Origin: JANYJZ01 sp964523395
Lineage (GTDB): Bacteria; Bacteroidota; Ignavibacteria; UBA10030; SZUA-254
Reading direction: 5' to 3'
Assembly (NCBI GenBank): GCA_964523395.1
Contig: CAZFXS010000008.1
Location: forward strand, 62,001-126,000
DNA length: 64,000 nt
Shown: piece by piece, positions 37,064-45,573 of the stretch
Layout of the letters: the number at the start of each line of letters is the position of its first letter
Position numbering within the stretch: position 1 is the stretch's first letter
The notes under the pieces: generated by a model
Told to the model about the DNA's origin: nothing
The model's database searches: none
Seen by the model: the letters and a program-made list of their open reading frames with translations, nothing else
Program-made: the position numbers and the translations under genes

Positions 37064-37846
37064 TTAGAGGGGTTGAATGAACTCGACGGTGACCGTCCGG
37101 TTTCCCACAGATATGGTCTGTTGGTTGCGGAAAATGTCCTTCAAGTTTACTCCCATAGTTAATCCCGCCCCAAAGGAGGCACGAAGCCCAACATTTAAGT
37201 ACCCTCTACCGCGACCCAGTGCATCACTGTTTGTATCATTGAGGGCAAGGTCATACTCAGCTATAGCTGAAACAATCGAGCCGATTGTTTTTTCGATTCC
37301 AACAAAAATATCCGGATCGGTATCATCATCGCCGCGTTCAAGGCTATAATTTATTCCGCCATGGAAACTAAGAAATCCCGCCGCATCATAATTCTTGCTC
37401 GCCACAGCATACAATCCTCTTGATTTGATTGTGTAACGGTCCGGGTTGTTGAGGTATTCTTCTTTACCCTGACTGTCAAACCCAAGTGCAATCGCAGGAA
37501 ATGCGGTTGACTCTTCAATAATCCGTAACCTGATCGCAAAGCCGGGACTGTTATTCCACGATGGGCTTCCGGTTCCAATAATACCAACGCCTCCGTACGA
37601 AATTCCGGCAAGAAGCCGGTTAAACAATCCGATGTTCACTCCCATAAGAAGCCCACCCGATTGGTAGAAATCCAGATCGAGGGCAAGCGTGTTATTGGGA
37701 AGCATTCCGGCAGTGGGAAGATCTATAAGATACCGCGGTTCATAATTTGCCGAACCTCCTGCTGAACCTTGCGCCAACATACATTCCATGTATAATAGAC
37801 ATGCCGCGGAAACTATTATCCTGCCGATAAGCCTTTTCGTATTCAT
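37064..37846 (-). CDS. Outer-membrane beta-barrel protein, unknown function
   Basis: About 260 residues. The frame is open further upstream, but ATG 37846 opens a signal peptide (NTKRLIGRIIVSAACLLYMECMLAQ minus its last residues, about 1-25) and fits the promoter. The rest is rich in amphipathic strands: GMLPNNTLALDLDFYQSGG, LLMGVNIGLFNRLLAGISYG, FVGIEKTIGSIVSAIAEYDL, GRGYLNVGLRASFGAGLTMG. The overall pattern resembles YjbH/DUF-type barrel proteins whose roles are unresolved. The -7 box ends only 5 nt before the start codon, suggesting a leaderless or nearly leaderless message. Confidence 0.7.
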   Translation of the reverse strand: MNTKRLIGRIIVSAACLLYMECMLAQGSAGGSANYEPRYLIDLPTAGMLPNNTLALDLDFYQSGGLLMGVNIGLFNRLLAGISYGGVGIIGTGSPSWNNSPGFAIRLRIIEESTAFPAIALGFDSQGKEEYLNNPDRYTIKSRGLYAVASKNYDAAGFLSFHGGINYSLERGDDDTDPDIFVGIEKTIGSIVSAIAEYDLALNDTNSDALGRGRGYLNVGLRASFGAGLTMGVNLKDIFRNQQTISVGNRTVTVEFIQPL

Positions 37847-37851
37847 GGATA

Positions 37852-37882
37852 TGAATATACGCAAATGATTCTTTTGCGGCAA
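37852..37882 (-). promoter_or_regulatory. Promoter for the beta-barrel gene at 37064-37846
   Basis: Minus strand TTG (37882-37880), 20 nt, TATATTCA (37859-37852). Divergent with the promoter at 37896-37926. Confidence 0.55.
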
Positions 37883-37895
37883 CGATGACATTACA

Positions 37896-37926
37896 TTGCA
37901 TTTTTCTTCAAAAGAATCTACATTAA
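37896..37926 (+). promoter_or_regulatory. Promoter for the AAA+/VWA pair
   Basis: TTG (37896-37898), 20 nt, TACATTAA (37919-37926), 33 nt before ATG 37960. Confidence 0.55.
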
Positions 37927-37959
37927 AATGAACTACCACAAGCATATTCTTCAGACCTT

Positions 37960-39471
37960 ATGAACCAACCCCTGACCATCGGTGAGTTACGAAAAAGCGG
38001 TTATCATGTTCACACCGTTAAAGATGAAATCCGGAATAACCTCATCGCGAAAATCAACCGAAAGGAAACGCTCTTTCCCGGCATCATTGGATTCGGGAAA
38101 ACAGTTATCCCTGCAATCATCAACGCGGTACTCGCCAAGCATGATATCATGTTATTGGGATTACGCGGGCAGGCAAAATCACGAATCGTCCGCCAGCTTC
38201 CTTCATTGCTGGATGAATATATTCCGATCATCAAAGGATGTGAGATTAATGATAACCCGTATCATCCCGTTTGCAAACGATGCACCGATTTAGTAAAAGA
38301 GAATGGAGACAATACTGAGATTGAGTGGCTTCACCGCGATGCAAGACTTGGTGAAAAATTAGCAACGCCTGACGTCACCATTGCCGATTTAATCGGCGAC
38401 ATTGACCCGATCAAAGCCGCATCGCAACGGTTACACTATTCTCATGAAGGCGCGATTCACTTCGGCATCATTCCTCGTACAAACCGCGGCATCTTCGCCA
38501 TCAACGAACTTCCCGATCTTCAGCCTCGCATACAAGTAGGACTCTTTAATATCATGCAGGAAAAAGACATTCAGATCAGGGGATTCAATGTACGGATCCC
38601 TCTCGATATCATGATTGTCTTCACCGCGAACCCCGAAGATTATACCAATCGCGGTAGCATTATCACTCCGCTCAAGGACCGGATAGATTCACAAATCTTC
38701 ACCCATTATCCGAAGACCATTGAAGACGCCATTCACATCACACAGCAGGAAGCGCATATTGAACGTGATGGAAAGGACATCATCATCCCCCATTACTTCA
38801 AAGAGATTATAGAGCAGATTGCGTTCGAAGCGCGCAAGAGCGAGTTTGTTGATCAGAAATCGGGCGTCAGTGCGCGCATGACGATTGCCGCGCTGGAAAA
38901 TCTCGTAAGCAACGCCGAACGCCGCGCGATTTTATTAGGCGACAGGCAAATTGTCCCCCGTGTTTGCGATCTGGCTTCCGTGCTTCCCGGAATGACCGGT
39001 AAAATAGAGCTTGTATTTGAAGGAGAACAGGAAGGTCCGCTAAAAGTAGGAAAAGCATTGATCGGAAAAGCTGTGCGCGATGTCTTCAAAAAATATTTTC
39101 CAGACCCGTTGCAGCGACGCCCTGTACGCGGACAATCACAGGAACAGCGCCAGCAACCCGAAGACACGGAGTATGGCAAAATTATTTCGTGGTTCGAATC
39201 GGGAAACAAAATTGAAATTTCTGATGATATGACCATCGATGAGTATATTCATGAGTTACAGAAAGTAAAGAACCTCTCCGATATTACAACACGTCACATG
39301 AAAATCGCTTCCAACAATAAATATGAGCTTGCCTCTGCGATGGAATTTGTCCTGGACGGGCTGCACCAATTTTCAAAAATCGCAAAGGAGGAAGCCGAGC
39401 ACCGCGTGGAATATAAAGACCTTGTGGGAAGTATTTTTACAGGAAGAGGGAAAGGGGAGGAAGATGATTGA
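37960..39471 (+). CDS. MoxR/magnesium-chelatase-I-like AAA+ ATPase
   Basis: A 503-residue AAA+ protein related to BchI/MoxR. P-loop: MLLGLRGQAKSRIVRQ, with Ala in place of the last Gly of GxxGxGKS; as I recall, this variant is normal for this subfamily. Walker B and sensor regions: RGIFAINELPDLQPRIQVGL and FTANPEDYTNRGSIITPLKDRI. The C-terminal lid reads KSGVSARMTIAALENLVSNA. Such ATPases remodel or load cofactors into partner proteins together with VWA-domain proteins. The next gene (39547) encodes that VWA partner. This is not a chlorophyll pathway: no bchD or bchH is nearby. Confidence 0.87.
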   Translation: MNQPLTIGELRKSGYHVHTVKDEIRNNLIAKINRKETLFPGIIGFGKTVIPAIINAVLAKHDIMLLGLRGQAKSRIVRQLPSLLDEYIPIIKGCEINDNPYHPVCKRCTDLVKENGDNTEIEWLHRDARLGEKLATPDVTIADLIGDIDPIKAASQRLHYSHEGAIHFGIIPRTNRGIFAINELPDLQPRIQVGLFNIMQEKDIQIRGFNVRIPLDIMIVFTANPEDYTNRGSIITPLKDRIDSQIFTHYPKTIEDAIHITQQEAHIERDGKDIIIPHYFKEIIEQIAFEARKSEFVDQKSGVSARMTIAALENLVSNAERRAILLGDRQIVPRVCDLASVLPGMTGKIELVFEGEQEGPLKVGKALIGKAVRDVFKKYFPDPLQRRPVRGQSQEQRQQPEDTEYGKIISWFESGNKIEISDDMTIDEYIHELQKVKNLSDITTRHMKIASNNKYELASAMEFVLDGLHQFSKIAKEEAEHRVEYKDLVGSIFTGRGKGEEDD

Positions 39472-39478
39472 TAAAATT

Positions 39479-39546
39479 GCGAATTTCGGATTGCGAATTT
39501 CGGATTTCATACAATTCGCAATTCACAATCCTCAATTCGAAATCCC
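39479..39546. repeat. AATTCG-type repeats between the AAA+ and VWA genes
   Basis: A 14-bp tandem duplication GCGAATTTCGGATT (39479-39492 and 39493-39506) is followed by a complementary-like tract (AATTCGCAATTCACAATCC) ending at the next start codon. It fills the whole spacer within the operon. Confidence 0.6.
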
Positions 39547-40647
39547 ATGAGATATATTTACCAAAAATGGACCCCGCAATCCCAGACTGATGAGCAACGA
39601 CTCGAACAGTTGACGTCGTTGTTCAGCTATTTGCTTCTGCAAACAAACGGTGATGTTGAAGAGGCAATGGAATGGCTCCGCCAACTTGCCGAAGAGCATG
39701 GTATCTTCGATGAAAACCTGACGATGGATGATCTCATCGATAAATTGCGGGAAATGGGAATCATTGAGGAGATTAACGACACTCCGACATTAACCACTAA
39801 AGGCCTTCAACGTATCCGCCAGGACGCACTGAAGGAAATTTTCACGTCACTTAAAAAAGGAGGCGTCGGTTCGCACGATACACCGCAAACAGGAACGGGC
39901 GTTGAGCGGTTAAGCGAAACAAAGAAGTGGGCACTCGGCGATGCGCCGACAAATATTGACCTCACATCAACTCTTACCAACGCGTTCAAACGCGGCGGCA
40001 TCGATGAGTTCTCACTGAAAGAAGAAGACCTCGAAGTCTACGAAACCGAACATACCACTTCGTGCGCCACAATCCTGATGCTCGATATCAGCCACAGCAT
40101 GATTCTGTACGGTGAGGACCGTATTACTCCGGCAAAACAGGTCGCACTTGCTCTTTCCGAACTTATCATGATGAAATACCCGAAAGATTATCTCGCCCTT
40201 GTTGTCTTCGGCAATGAAGCAAGTCTGATGAGTCTCAATGAATTACCTTTCCTTTCCGTAGGACCTTACCATACGAACACGCGAGCGGGATTACAGTTGG
40301 CGCGGAATCTTTTAAGAAGAAAACGGACGGCAAACAAGCAGATATTCATGATCACCGACGGGAAACCTTCCGCGATGTTCGATGATAACGGGAGGTTGTA
40401 CAAAAATTCCTTTGGACTTGACCCGCGAATAGTAAATAAAACACTCGATGAAGCGGTTGCCTGCCGTCGCGAGAAGATTACCATCAGCACATTCATGGTC
40501 GCGCGCGACCCCTACCTGATTAACTTCGTGGAAGAGCTGACTAAAGCCAACCAAGGACGCGCGTATTATACCGGCTTACAAAATCTTGGTGAGTTTATTT
40601 TTGTGGATTACATCCGGAACAGAAGGAAGAAGTTTGGGACGATGTGA
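39547..40647 (+). CDS. VWA domain-containing protein, partner of the AAA+ ATPase
   Basis: A 366-residue soluble protein. The N-terminal about 130 residues are helical and charged. The C-terminal VWA domain (about 175-366) has an intact metal-ion-dependent adhesion site: DISHSM (DxSxS), a Thr in YHTNTRAGLQLA and the Asp of FMITDGKPS. The pairing of a MoxR-like ATPase with a VWA protein is a recurrent chaperone-like module that assembles or activates a client enzyme. The client is not identifiable here. The spacer to the ATPase gene is 75 nt of repeats. No signal peptide, so it is cytoplasmic. Confidence 0.88.
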   Translation: MRYIYQKWTPQSQTDEQRLEQLTSLFSYLLLQTNGDVEEAMEWLRQLAEEHGIFDENLTMDDLIDKLREMGIIEEINDTPTLTTKGLQRIRQDALKEIFTSLKKGGVGSHDTPQTGTGVERLSETKKWALGDAPTNIDLTSTLTNAFKRGGIDEFSLKEEDLEVYETEHTTSCATILMLDISHSMILYGEDRITPAKQVALALSELIMMKYPKDYLALVVFGNEASLMSLNELPFLSVGPYHTNTRAGLQLARNLLRRKRTANKQIFMITDGKPSAMFDDNGRLYKNSFGLDPRIVNKTLDEAVACRREKITISTFMVARDPYLINFVEELTKANQGRAYYTGLQNLGEFIFVDYIRNRRKKFGTM

Positions 40648-40702
40648 AATGAATTATTATTTAACACTCTTATAAACACTATTTTAAAAGCGCTGTTTAG
40701 CC

Positions 40703-42220
40703 TTAATCTTTCCAGACATAAACACCCCCATTCTGATTTATTCTTTTTAGCCCAACTAACAATCTTTTATTTCCCTTGCTCACATCTACTACATTTGAAA
40801 AACCATGAGGCAAACCCATACTGACATCAACCCATTTACATTGCTCACACTTTGAACTGTATACTCCTAAACTCGATGATAGAATTGATTCAGAAGAATT
40901 GAATTGATTAAATTCCAAACCATTGTAACCATCGGCGCTGTCATTTACGGTAATGCGTGTCCAGGAAACACCGTTGTTTTTTGAGACGTAAAAACCTTGA
41001 AAGTCGACACTAGCATATACAACATTCGAATCTGACGGATCAACCTGAACTAATGTAACCACAGATTCGGTTTGACCTAATCCTGTAACACTCCAATTTG
41101 TCCCTCCATCTGTACTCTTAAGTAACAACCCTATCCCCGGAGTTCCGACATAGATAATATTTGGATTCCATGGATTGATAGCTATGCTTACAACGCCCTC
41201 TCTTAAATAATTATTATTTGACGCAAGGTCGATCCATGTCGTTCCGGCATCAGTACTTTTGTATAAAGACCCTCCAAAAAAACCTCCGGTTCCGGCAAAA
41301 AGGATTGACGGGTTGTTTGGATCAATAGCCAAGCTTTGTAACCGAGTTTCAGGATCGATAAAGATATTACTCGCACTTTCAAACCATGATACTCCGCCAT
41401 CAATACTTTTATACAACGAAAAGGGAATCGTGTACATTGTGTCAGGATGTATAGGATTTAAAATAATATCAAGATAACTCCCGCCGATAAGCATGGTATC
41501 CCATGAAACTCCCTGGTCAACAGACCTAAAAAGTTTACCGGGAATCCCTTCACTAAAATTATATTGAGAACCGACGAATATTACATTTGAATCTGATGGA
41601 TGTGTCTTAATTGAGACTATGGTTTCTTCTGTCAAACCAACCGACTCCCACCGACCCGTCGAAAACGTGCCGTTAATTTCAGTTCTTATCCAATACCCTT
41701 TCCCGGGAATTATGGAATCCGTTATTTGATATCCTTTGTTGGGAGTATACGAATACAATACTGTGTGTTCTAGCATGTCAGGCAAAGGAATAATACTATC
41801 GGTAGATATACTTTGCAAAAATGAGGAAACCATATTCCAGCCATTACCAACAGAGTAGGCTTCAACAAGTGGTTGTGTACCATTAATGAGGAAGGAATCA
41901 TTGGAGGGAAACTTTATCCAGTAGCTCTTACCATACTGGAGTGTATCACTTTTCTTGTAGCCCCCATCAAACTCCCATGCCTGAGAAATTGCTGTTGGAA
42001 AAAGTGTGGTTACGCGCGAATCAGGGACTAGAAGCGGAATGGAAACAATATTCCATCCCGAATCAATCAATACATACATCGAGTCGAGAACTGTGCCTGA
42101 TGATAAAACACGATTCTCAAGATCTCCACCAACGGCTGACATTACTTCTCTATGGGCAAAGGAACCATTAAACAGAAAAATCAAAGCTGCGGACAAGCCG
42201 AATGAAAAATAAGGTTTCAT
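40703..42220 (-). CDS. Secreted beta-propeller protein without a T9SS sorting domain
   Basis: A 505-residue protein with a signal peptide (FSFGLSAALIFLFNGSFAH). The N-terminal module (about 45-195) is SGWNIVSIPLLV ... YGKSYWIKFP ... GNGWNMVSSFLQS ... GKGYWIRTEI. The same module precedes the sorting domain of the giant protein at 8749-13260 (GTGWQLVSLPV, GKGYWTKL, RNGWNIVGSIS). BNR/Asp-box propeller repeats follow (LFRSVDQGVSW, LYKSTDAGTTW, LLKSTDGGTNW). The protein then ends abruptly at QNGGVYVWKD, with no NPFNP-type sorting domain, and only 55 nt remain before the convergent VWA gene. It is truncated or exported by another route. Confidence 0.8.
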   Translation of the reverse strand: MKPYFSFGLSAALIFLFNGSFAHREVMSAVGGDLENRVLSSGTVLDSMYVLIDSGWNIVSIPLLVPDSRVTTLFPTAISQAWEFDGGYKKSDTLQYGKSYWIKFPSNDSFLINGTQPLVEAYSVGNGWNMVSSFLQSISTDSIIPLPDMLEHTVLYSYTPNKGYQITDSIIPGKGYWIRTEINGTFSTGRWESVGLTEETIVSIKTHPSDSNVIFVGSQYNFSEGIPGKLFRSVDQGVSWDTMLIGGSYLDIILNPIHPDTMYTIPFSLYKSIDGGVSWFESASNIFIDPETRLQSLAIDPNNPSILFAGTGGFFGGSLYKSTDAGTTWIDLASNNNYLREGVVSIAINPWNPNIIYVGTPGIGLLLKSTDGGTNWSVTGLGQTESVVTLVQVDPSDSNVVYASVDFQGFYVSKNNGVSWTRITVNDSADGYNGLEFNQFNSSESILSSSLGVYSSKCEQCKWVDVSMGLPHGFSNVVDVSKGNKRLLVGLKRINQNGGVYVWKD

Positions 42221-42280
42221 TTGTTTATTAAGTAAAAGTAAACTTCTGTAAAGTACATAAAATTAATTTCATTGCCACTA

Positions 42281-42404
42281 ACCCCACGATTTATCGTGGG
42301 GTACAAGCAATCCCCAATTCCCGCCCAGTGGCTTCAGCCACTTACGCGGGGGTTAAAACCTATTAACCTACTTTCCCGCAACCCCCAAACTAAAGTTTGG
42401 GGTT
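42281..42404. repeat. REP-like array of three palindromes
   Basis: This accounts for much of the 302-nt gap 42221-42522. Palindromes: ACCCCACGA-TTTA-TCGTGGGGT (42281-42302); AGTGGC-TTCA-GCCACT (42327-42342) flanked by CCCGC/GCGGG; AACCCCCAAAC-TAAA-GTTTGGGGTT (42380-42403). Each has a four-base AT-rich loop and GGGG/CCCC termini. No T-runs follow. A similar array is at 63144-63283. Such arrays are typical of REP elements mobilised by TnpA-REP (RAYT) enzymes; no such gene is in the window. Confidence 0.75.
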
Positions 42405-42469
42405 ACGTCCTATACTTCCACTAAAACTGCAAGATTAAATAGAGTCTCCATAATCCTATCATTCTTCCG

Positions 42470-42501
42470 TTTGAATTTCACCTATTTTTTCAGCATTTTA
42501 G
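42470..42501 (+). promoter_or_regulatory. Promoter of the hisA-dap cluster
   Basis: TTTG (42470-42473), 20 nt, CATTTTAG (42494-42501), 21 nt before ATG 42523. The whole segment, including the spacer, is nearly identical to the one before serS (50031-50062). Confidence 0.55.
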
Positions 42502-42522
42502 GGCTGGCAATATCAAATACTT

Positions 42523-43275
42523 ATGCTTCTTATAATTCCGGCAATAGAAATCAAAGGCGGCAAGTGTGTGCAGATGGTGCAGGGCATCGAGGGATTTGTC
42601 TATTCCGACGATCCCATCGAGATGGCGAAACTCTGGCGCAAGGAAAACGCGAAGTCGCTCCATGTCACCGACGTTGACGGCGCCATCGAAGGCCGCCTTG
42701 TCAACTTCGATGTCATCGAACGGATGGTGAAGACCGTCGATATTCCGGTTGAACTGGGCGGCGGGTTGCGGACATTCGAAGAAATAAAAAGAGCATTCGA
42801 CGCAGGCATCTACCGCGTTGTCATCAGCACAATGGTCATCGAAAACCCCGACGAAGCCAAACGCATCATCGAAACATACGGTCCGAGCAAAGTCATTCTC
42901 GGCATCGACGCGAAAAACGGTATTGTAAAGACAAAAGGGTGGGCGGCAGATTCAGGTCTTACGGCAATCAGTGTCGCGCTTAACGCCAAGGCTCTTGGTT
43001 TTAAACGCGTCGCGTATACCGACATCCTCCTCTCCGGCATGATGCGCGGCGTCAACATGGACGCGCTTCATACGCTCGCCGAAAAGACCGGCATGCGCAT
43101 TACCGCTTCGGGCGGCATTTCAAGTCTTGATGATCTTTTGAAATTACAGGAGATGGAATCACTTGGCGTGGACTCGGTCGTCATCGGCAGGGCATTGTAT
43201 GAAAATAAATTCGCCTGCCAGGAGTTGTGGAGATTGTGCGAGGCCGGAAATTATCCGTACACCGCAAAGATTTAG
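42523..43275 (+). CDS. hisA: HisA-family phosphoribosyl isomerase with Glu at the catalytic Asp position
   Basis: A 250-residue (beta/alpha)8-barrel of the HisA/HisF family. HisA opens the ribose of ProFAR in histidine synthesis. Phosphate-binding motifs are in PVELGGGLRTFEEIK and ITASGGISSLDDL, and the second catalytic Asp in ILGIDAKNGIVKTKGW. The first catalytic Asp, expected in an IPAID motif, is Glu here (IIPAIEIKGGK, residue 9). No other his gene is nearby. It heads a tight cluster with pfkB (3-nt gap), dapB, dapA and dapD. It may be the cell's HisA with a conservative change, or a specialised paralogue. Promoter shared in sequence with serS. Confidence 0.82.
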   Translation: MLLIIPAIEIKGGKCVQMVQGIEGFVYSDDPIEMAKLWRKENAKSLHVTDVDGAIEGRLVNFDVIERMVKTVDIPVELGGGLRTFEEIKRAFDAGIYRVVISTMVIENPDEAKRIIETYGPSKVILGIDAKNGIVKTKGWAADSGLTAISVALNAKALGFKRVAYTDILLSGMMRGVNMDALHTLAEKTGMRITASGGISSLDDLLKLQEMESLGVDSVVIGRALYENKFACQELWRLCEAGNYPYTAKI

Positions 43276-43278
43276 AAC

Positions 43279-44217
43279 ATGACTATCACCGTCATAGGCC
43301 ACCTCTGTCTCGACGTCATCCACCACGCTGACGGATCGGAAACGCAAAGTTACGGCGGAATATTTTTCTCCGTCGCGGCACTGGCAAACCTGCTCGGCCC
43401 CGGTGACACCATCCATCCCGTCTTTGGCGTCGGCAAAGATGAGTATCAAGCGTTCATTGAACGTCTCGAACCGTACCCGAACATTGACACTTCTGGTATT
43501 TACAAATTTAACGGTCCCACAAATCAGGTATCCCTCCACTATAAAGACAAGCGAGAGCGGATCGAGTGCTCCAAACATATCTCGGAACCAATTCCCCTCA
43601 AAAAAATCCGGCCGTATCTCGACGCGGATATGATTCTAATTAACATGATTTCCGGTTTTGACATCACACTCGAAACGCTTGATGAAATTCGGATGGAAGT
43701 CCGCGAACAGCACACTCCCGTTTATATTGACATTCATAGCTTAACGCTCGGAATCAAAGACGATTTCACGCGCTTTCACCGCCCGGTAGAGCTATGGCGG
43801 CGGTGGCTGTTCATGCTTCACGGCGCGCAGATGAACGAAGAAGAGGCCGCGATTCTCGCGACGGAAAAACTCGACGAAGCAAATCTTGCCAAACATATCC
43901 TCGCTCTTAATACCAAAACACTCATCGTAACCCGCGGTGAACGCGGTTGCACGGCATACGTCGATGACAAGAAACATATTCATAGAACGGACATCGACGG
44001 CATCAATGCCGGCGGAAGCGAAGACCCGACCGGTTGCGGCGACGTATTCGCGGCGGCATACTCAGCGCATTACCTTATGACAAAGGATGTTGAGGCATCT
44101 GCCAACTTTGCCAACAAAGTCGCCGCGCAGAAATCCACAATGAACGGCTCCAACGATATCGACAACCTTTCCACCTTCCGCCTGTCCAAATCATCATTGA
44201 AAGAAAAAACAGCATGA
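43279..44217 (+). CDS. PfkB-family sugar/nucleoside kinase
   Basis: A 312-residue ribokinase-fold kinase. N-terminal TVIGHLCLDVIHHADGS, then the substrate lid region (YGGIFFSVAALANLL). The C-terminal signature EDPTGCGDVFAAAYSAHYL contains the catalytic Asp, and NMISGF and LIVTRGERGC are family-typical. Substrate could be a sugar or a nucleoside; the sequence does not say. It follows hisA by 3 nt and overlaps dapB by ATGA at 44214, so it is part of the same transcript. A link to histidine or lysine synthesis is not established. Confidence 0.85.
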   Translation: MTITVIGHLCLDVIHHADGSETQSYGGIFFSVAALANLLGPGDTIHPVFGVGKDEYQAFIERLEPYPNIDTSGIYKFNGPTNQVSLHYKDKRERIECSKHISEPIPLKKIRPYLDADMILINMISGFDITLETLDEIRMEVREQHTPVYIDIHSLTLGIKDDFTRFHRPVELWRRWLFMLHGAQMNEEEAAILATEKLDEANLAKHILALNTKTLIVTRGERGCTAYVDDKKHIHRTDIDGINAGGSEDPTGCGDVFAAAYSAHYLMTKDVEASANFANKVAAQKSTMNGSNDIDNLSTFRLSKSSLKEKTA

Positions 44218-44951
44218 ACATCGCCCTCATCGGATACGGCAAGATGGGAAAAGAAATTGAACGGATTGCGAAAGAACGCCGCATCGCTGTAAAGAAAATA
44301 TTTGAGGAGAAGGATAACCTGAACGGACGGGGTATTACGAAAGAGTCAATGAAAGGAATTGACGTTTGCATCGAGTTCTCATCGCCTGCGGCATGCGTCG
44401 GCAACATCAAAGCTGTCGCGGAATGCGGTGTTAATATCGTCGTCGGAACCACCGGATGGTACGAGCGGCTAGATGATGTGAAGAGACTCATTAAATCAAA
44501 AAAGACCGGGTTGCTTTACTCGCCGAATTTTTCCTTAGGCATGAATGTTTTTGCTAAACTTGTGTCTGATGCCGCGCAGATGATGGATAAACTCGATATG
44601 TACGACGCCGCGTTACACGAAATCCATCACAAAGGAAAAGCCGACAGTCCCAGCGGCACGGCCCTCATGCTCGGACAAACAATGCTTCAGCAGATGAAGC
44701 GTAAGAAAGAGATCCTGCAGGAAACATCCCACAAAACAATCAAGCCGGATCAATTGCACATTACTTCCGCACGCGTCGGAAATGTTGTCGGCAAACATCA
44801 GGTGATGTTCGATTCCGAGGCCGACACCATCGAACTGACTCACAACGCCAAGAACCGCACCGGCTTCGCTCTCGGCGCGCTCGTTGCGGCTGAGTGGCTC
44901 AAAGGCAAAAAAGGTGTTTATACAATGAACGATGTCATGGCATCACTATGA
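44214..44951 (+). CDS. dapB: 4-hydroxy-tetrahydrodipicolinate reductase
   Basis: Second step of the diaminopimelate/lysine branch, reducing the product of DapA with NAD(P)H. 245 residues. Nucleotide-binding NIALIGYGKMGKEIE (Rossmann GxGxxG), the VVGTTGW motif, SPNFSLGMNVF, and the catalytic signature EIHHKGKADSPSGTAL (His-His and Lys) are all present. The start overlaps the pfkB stop (ATGA) and its own stop overlaps the lipoprotein gene (ATGA at 44948). Confidence 0.95.
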   Translation: MNIALIGYGKMGKEIERIAKERRIAVKKIFEEKDNLNGRGITKESMKGIDVCIEFSSPAACVGNIKAVAECGVNIVVGTTGWYERLDDVKRLIKSKKTGLLYSPNFSLGMNVFAKLVSDAAQMMDKLDMYDAALHEIHHKGKADSPSGTALMLGQTMLQQMKRKKEILQETSHKTIKPDQLHITSARVGNVVGKHQVMFDSEADTIELTHNAKNRTGFALGALVAAEWLKGKKGVYTMNDVMASL

Positions 44952-45571
44952 GCATGATGTTTGTTCTTCTGATTCCATGGTTTTTAAGTACTTCATGTGA
45001 ACAAGAATTCACATTACTTGGGTTTATATTGGGAGAACCGTCAACGTTTTGGATTCTTGAAGATGTGGGCGGTGAGTGTAATTATTCCCGCCTGATCCAA
45101 ATTTCTTTAAGTAAGGATAGAAAGATTAATGAAGGTGCAAGTTTCTTTGCTCAATACAAGCAGACTAAAAAGTTTCAAGAATCTATTTCGGAGCTAAACC
45201 ATGTTAATGTTGATACGTTAATTTCTAAAAATGGGAGGCTAACAGTTCCTTCCAAATCATGGTTATTATCACCACCACCTCTTAACGATTCATTATATGG
45301 TGAATATTCATATAATGCTAATGCGAATTTTACCCCCGCTCAATGGAATACCGAGAAAGCGGTCAAGGGGATAATGCAACCTAATTTTGAAAATTGTACT
45401 AGTCAATTACTTTACATATATCCCAACGGCTTGTATGTTAATTATGATTTTGATAAGGGATATTATCTTAGAGATAGAGGTTTGATTATCATATTTACCA
45501 AAAATCAACATCGTGGTTCTGGATTAGATTCAATGTATGGATTTCTTATTTATCAGGTTAAGGATGTTTAG
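44948..45571 (+). CDS. Putative lipoprotein of unknown function inside the dap cluster
   Basis: 207 residues from ATG 44948, which overlaps the dapB stop. A short signal (SMMFVLLIPWFLSTSC) ends in a Cys, so lipid attachment is likely. No domain recognised. The mature part contains NYSRLIQISLSKDRKINEGA and YSYNANANFTPAQWNTEKAV. It is visibly more AT-rich than dapB and dapA on either side. It sits exactly between two genes that are normally adjacent, with overlap upstream and a 2-nt gap to dapA, so it looks like a recent insertion that kept the operon intact. Confidence 0.62.
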   Translation: MSMMFVLLIPWFLSTSCEQEFTLLGFILGEPSTFWILEDVGGECNYSRLIQISLSKDRKINEGASFFAQYKQTKKFQESISELNHVNVDTLISKNGRLTVPSKSWLLSPPPLNDSLYGEYSYNANANFTPAQWNTEKAVKGIMQPNFENCTSQLLYIYPNGLYVNYDFDKGYYLRDRGLIIIFTKNQHRGSGLDSMYGFLIYQVKDV

Positions 45572-45573
45572 GT

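Noticed and set aside
37960..40647. Magnesium chelatase for chlorophyll synthesis
   Set aside because: Only the I-like ATPase and a VWA protein are present; there is no H subunit or pigment gene, and the subfamily is the general MoxR-like one.
42281..42404. Terminator or CRISPR-like array
   Set aside because: No T-runs follow the stems, and the units differ in sequence and spacing, unlike CRISPR repeats.
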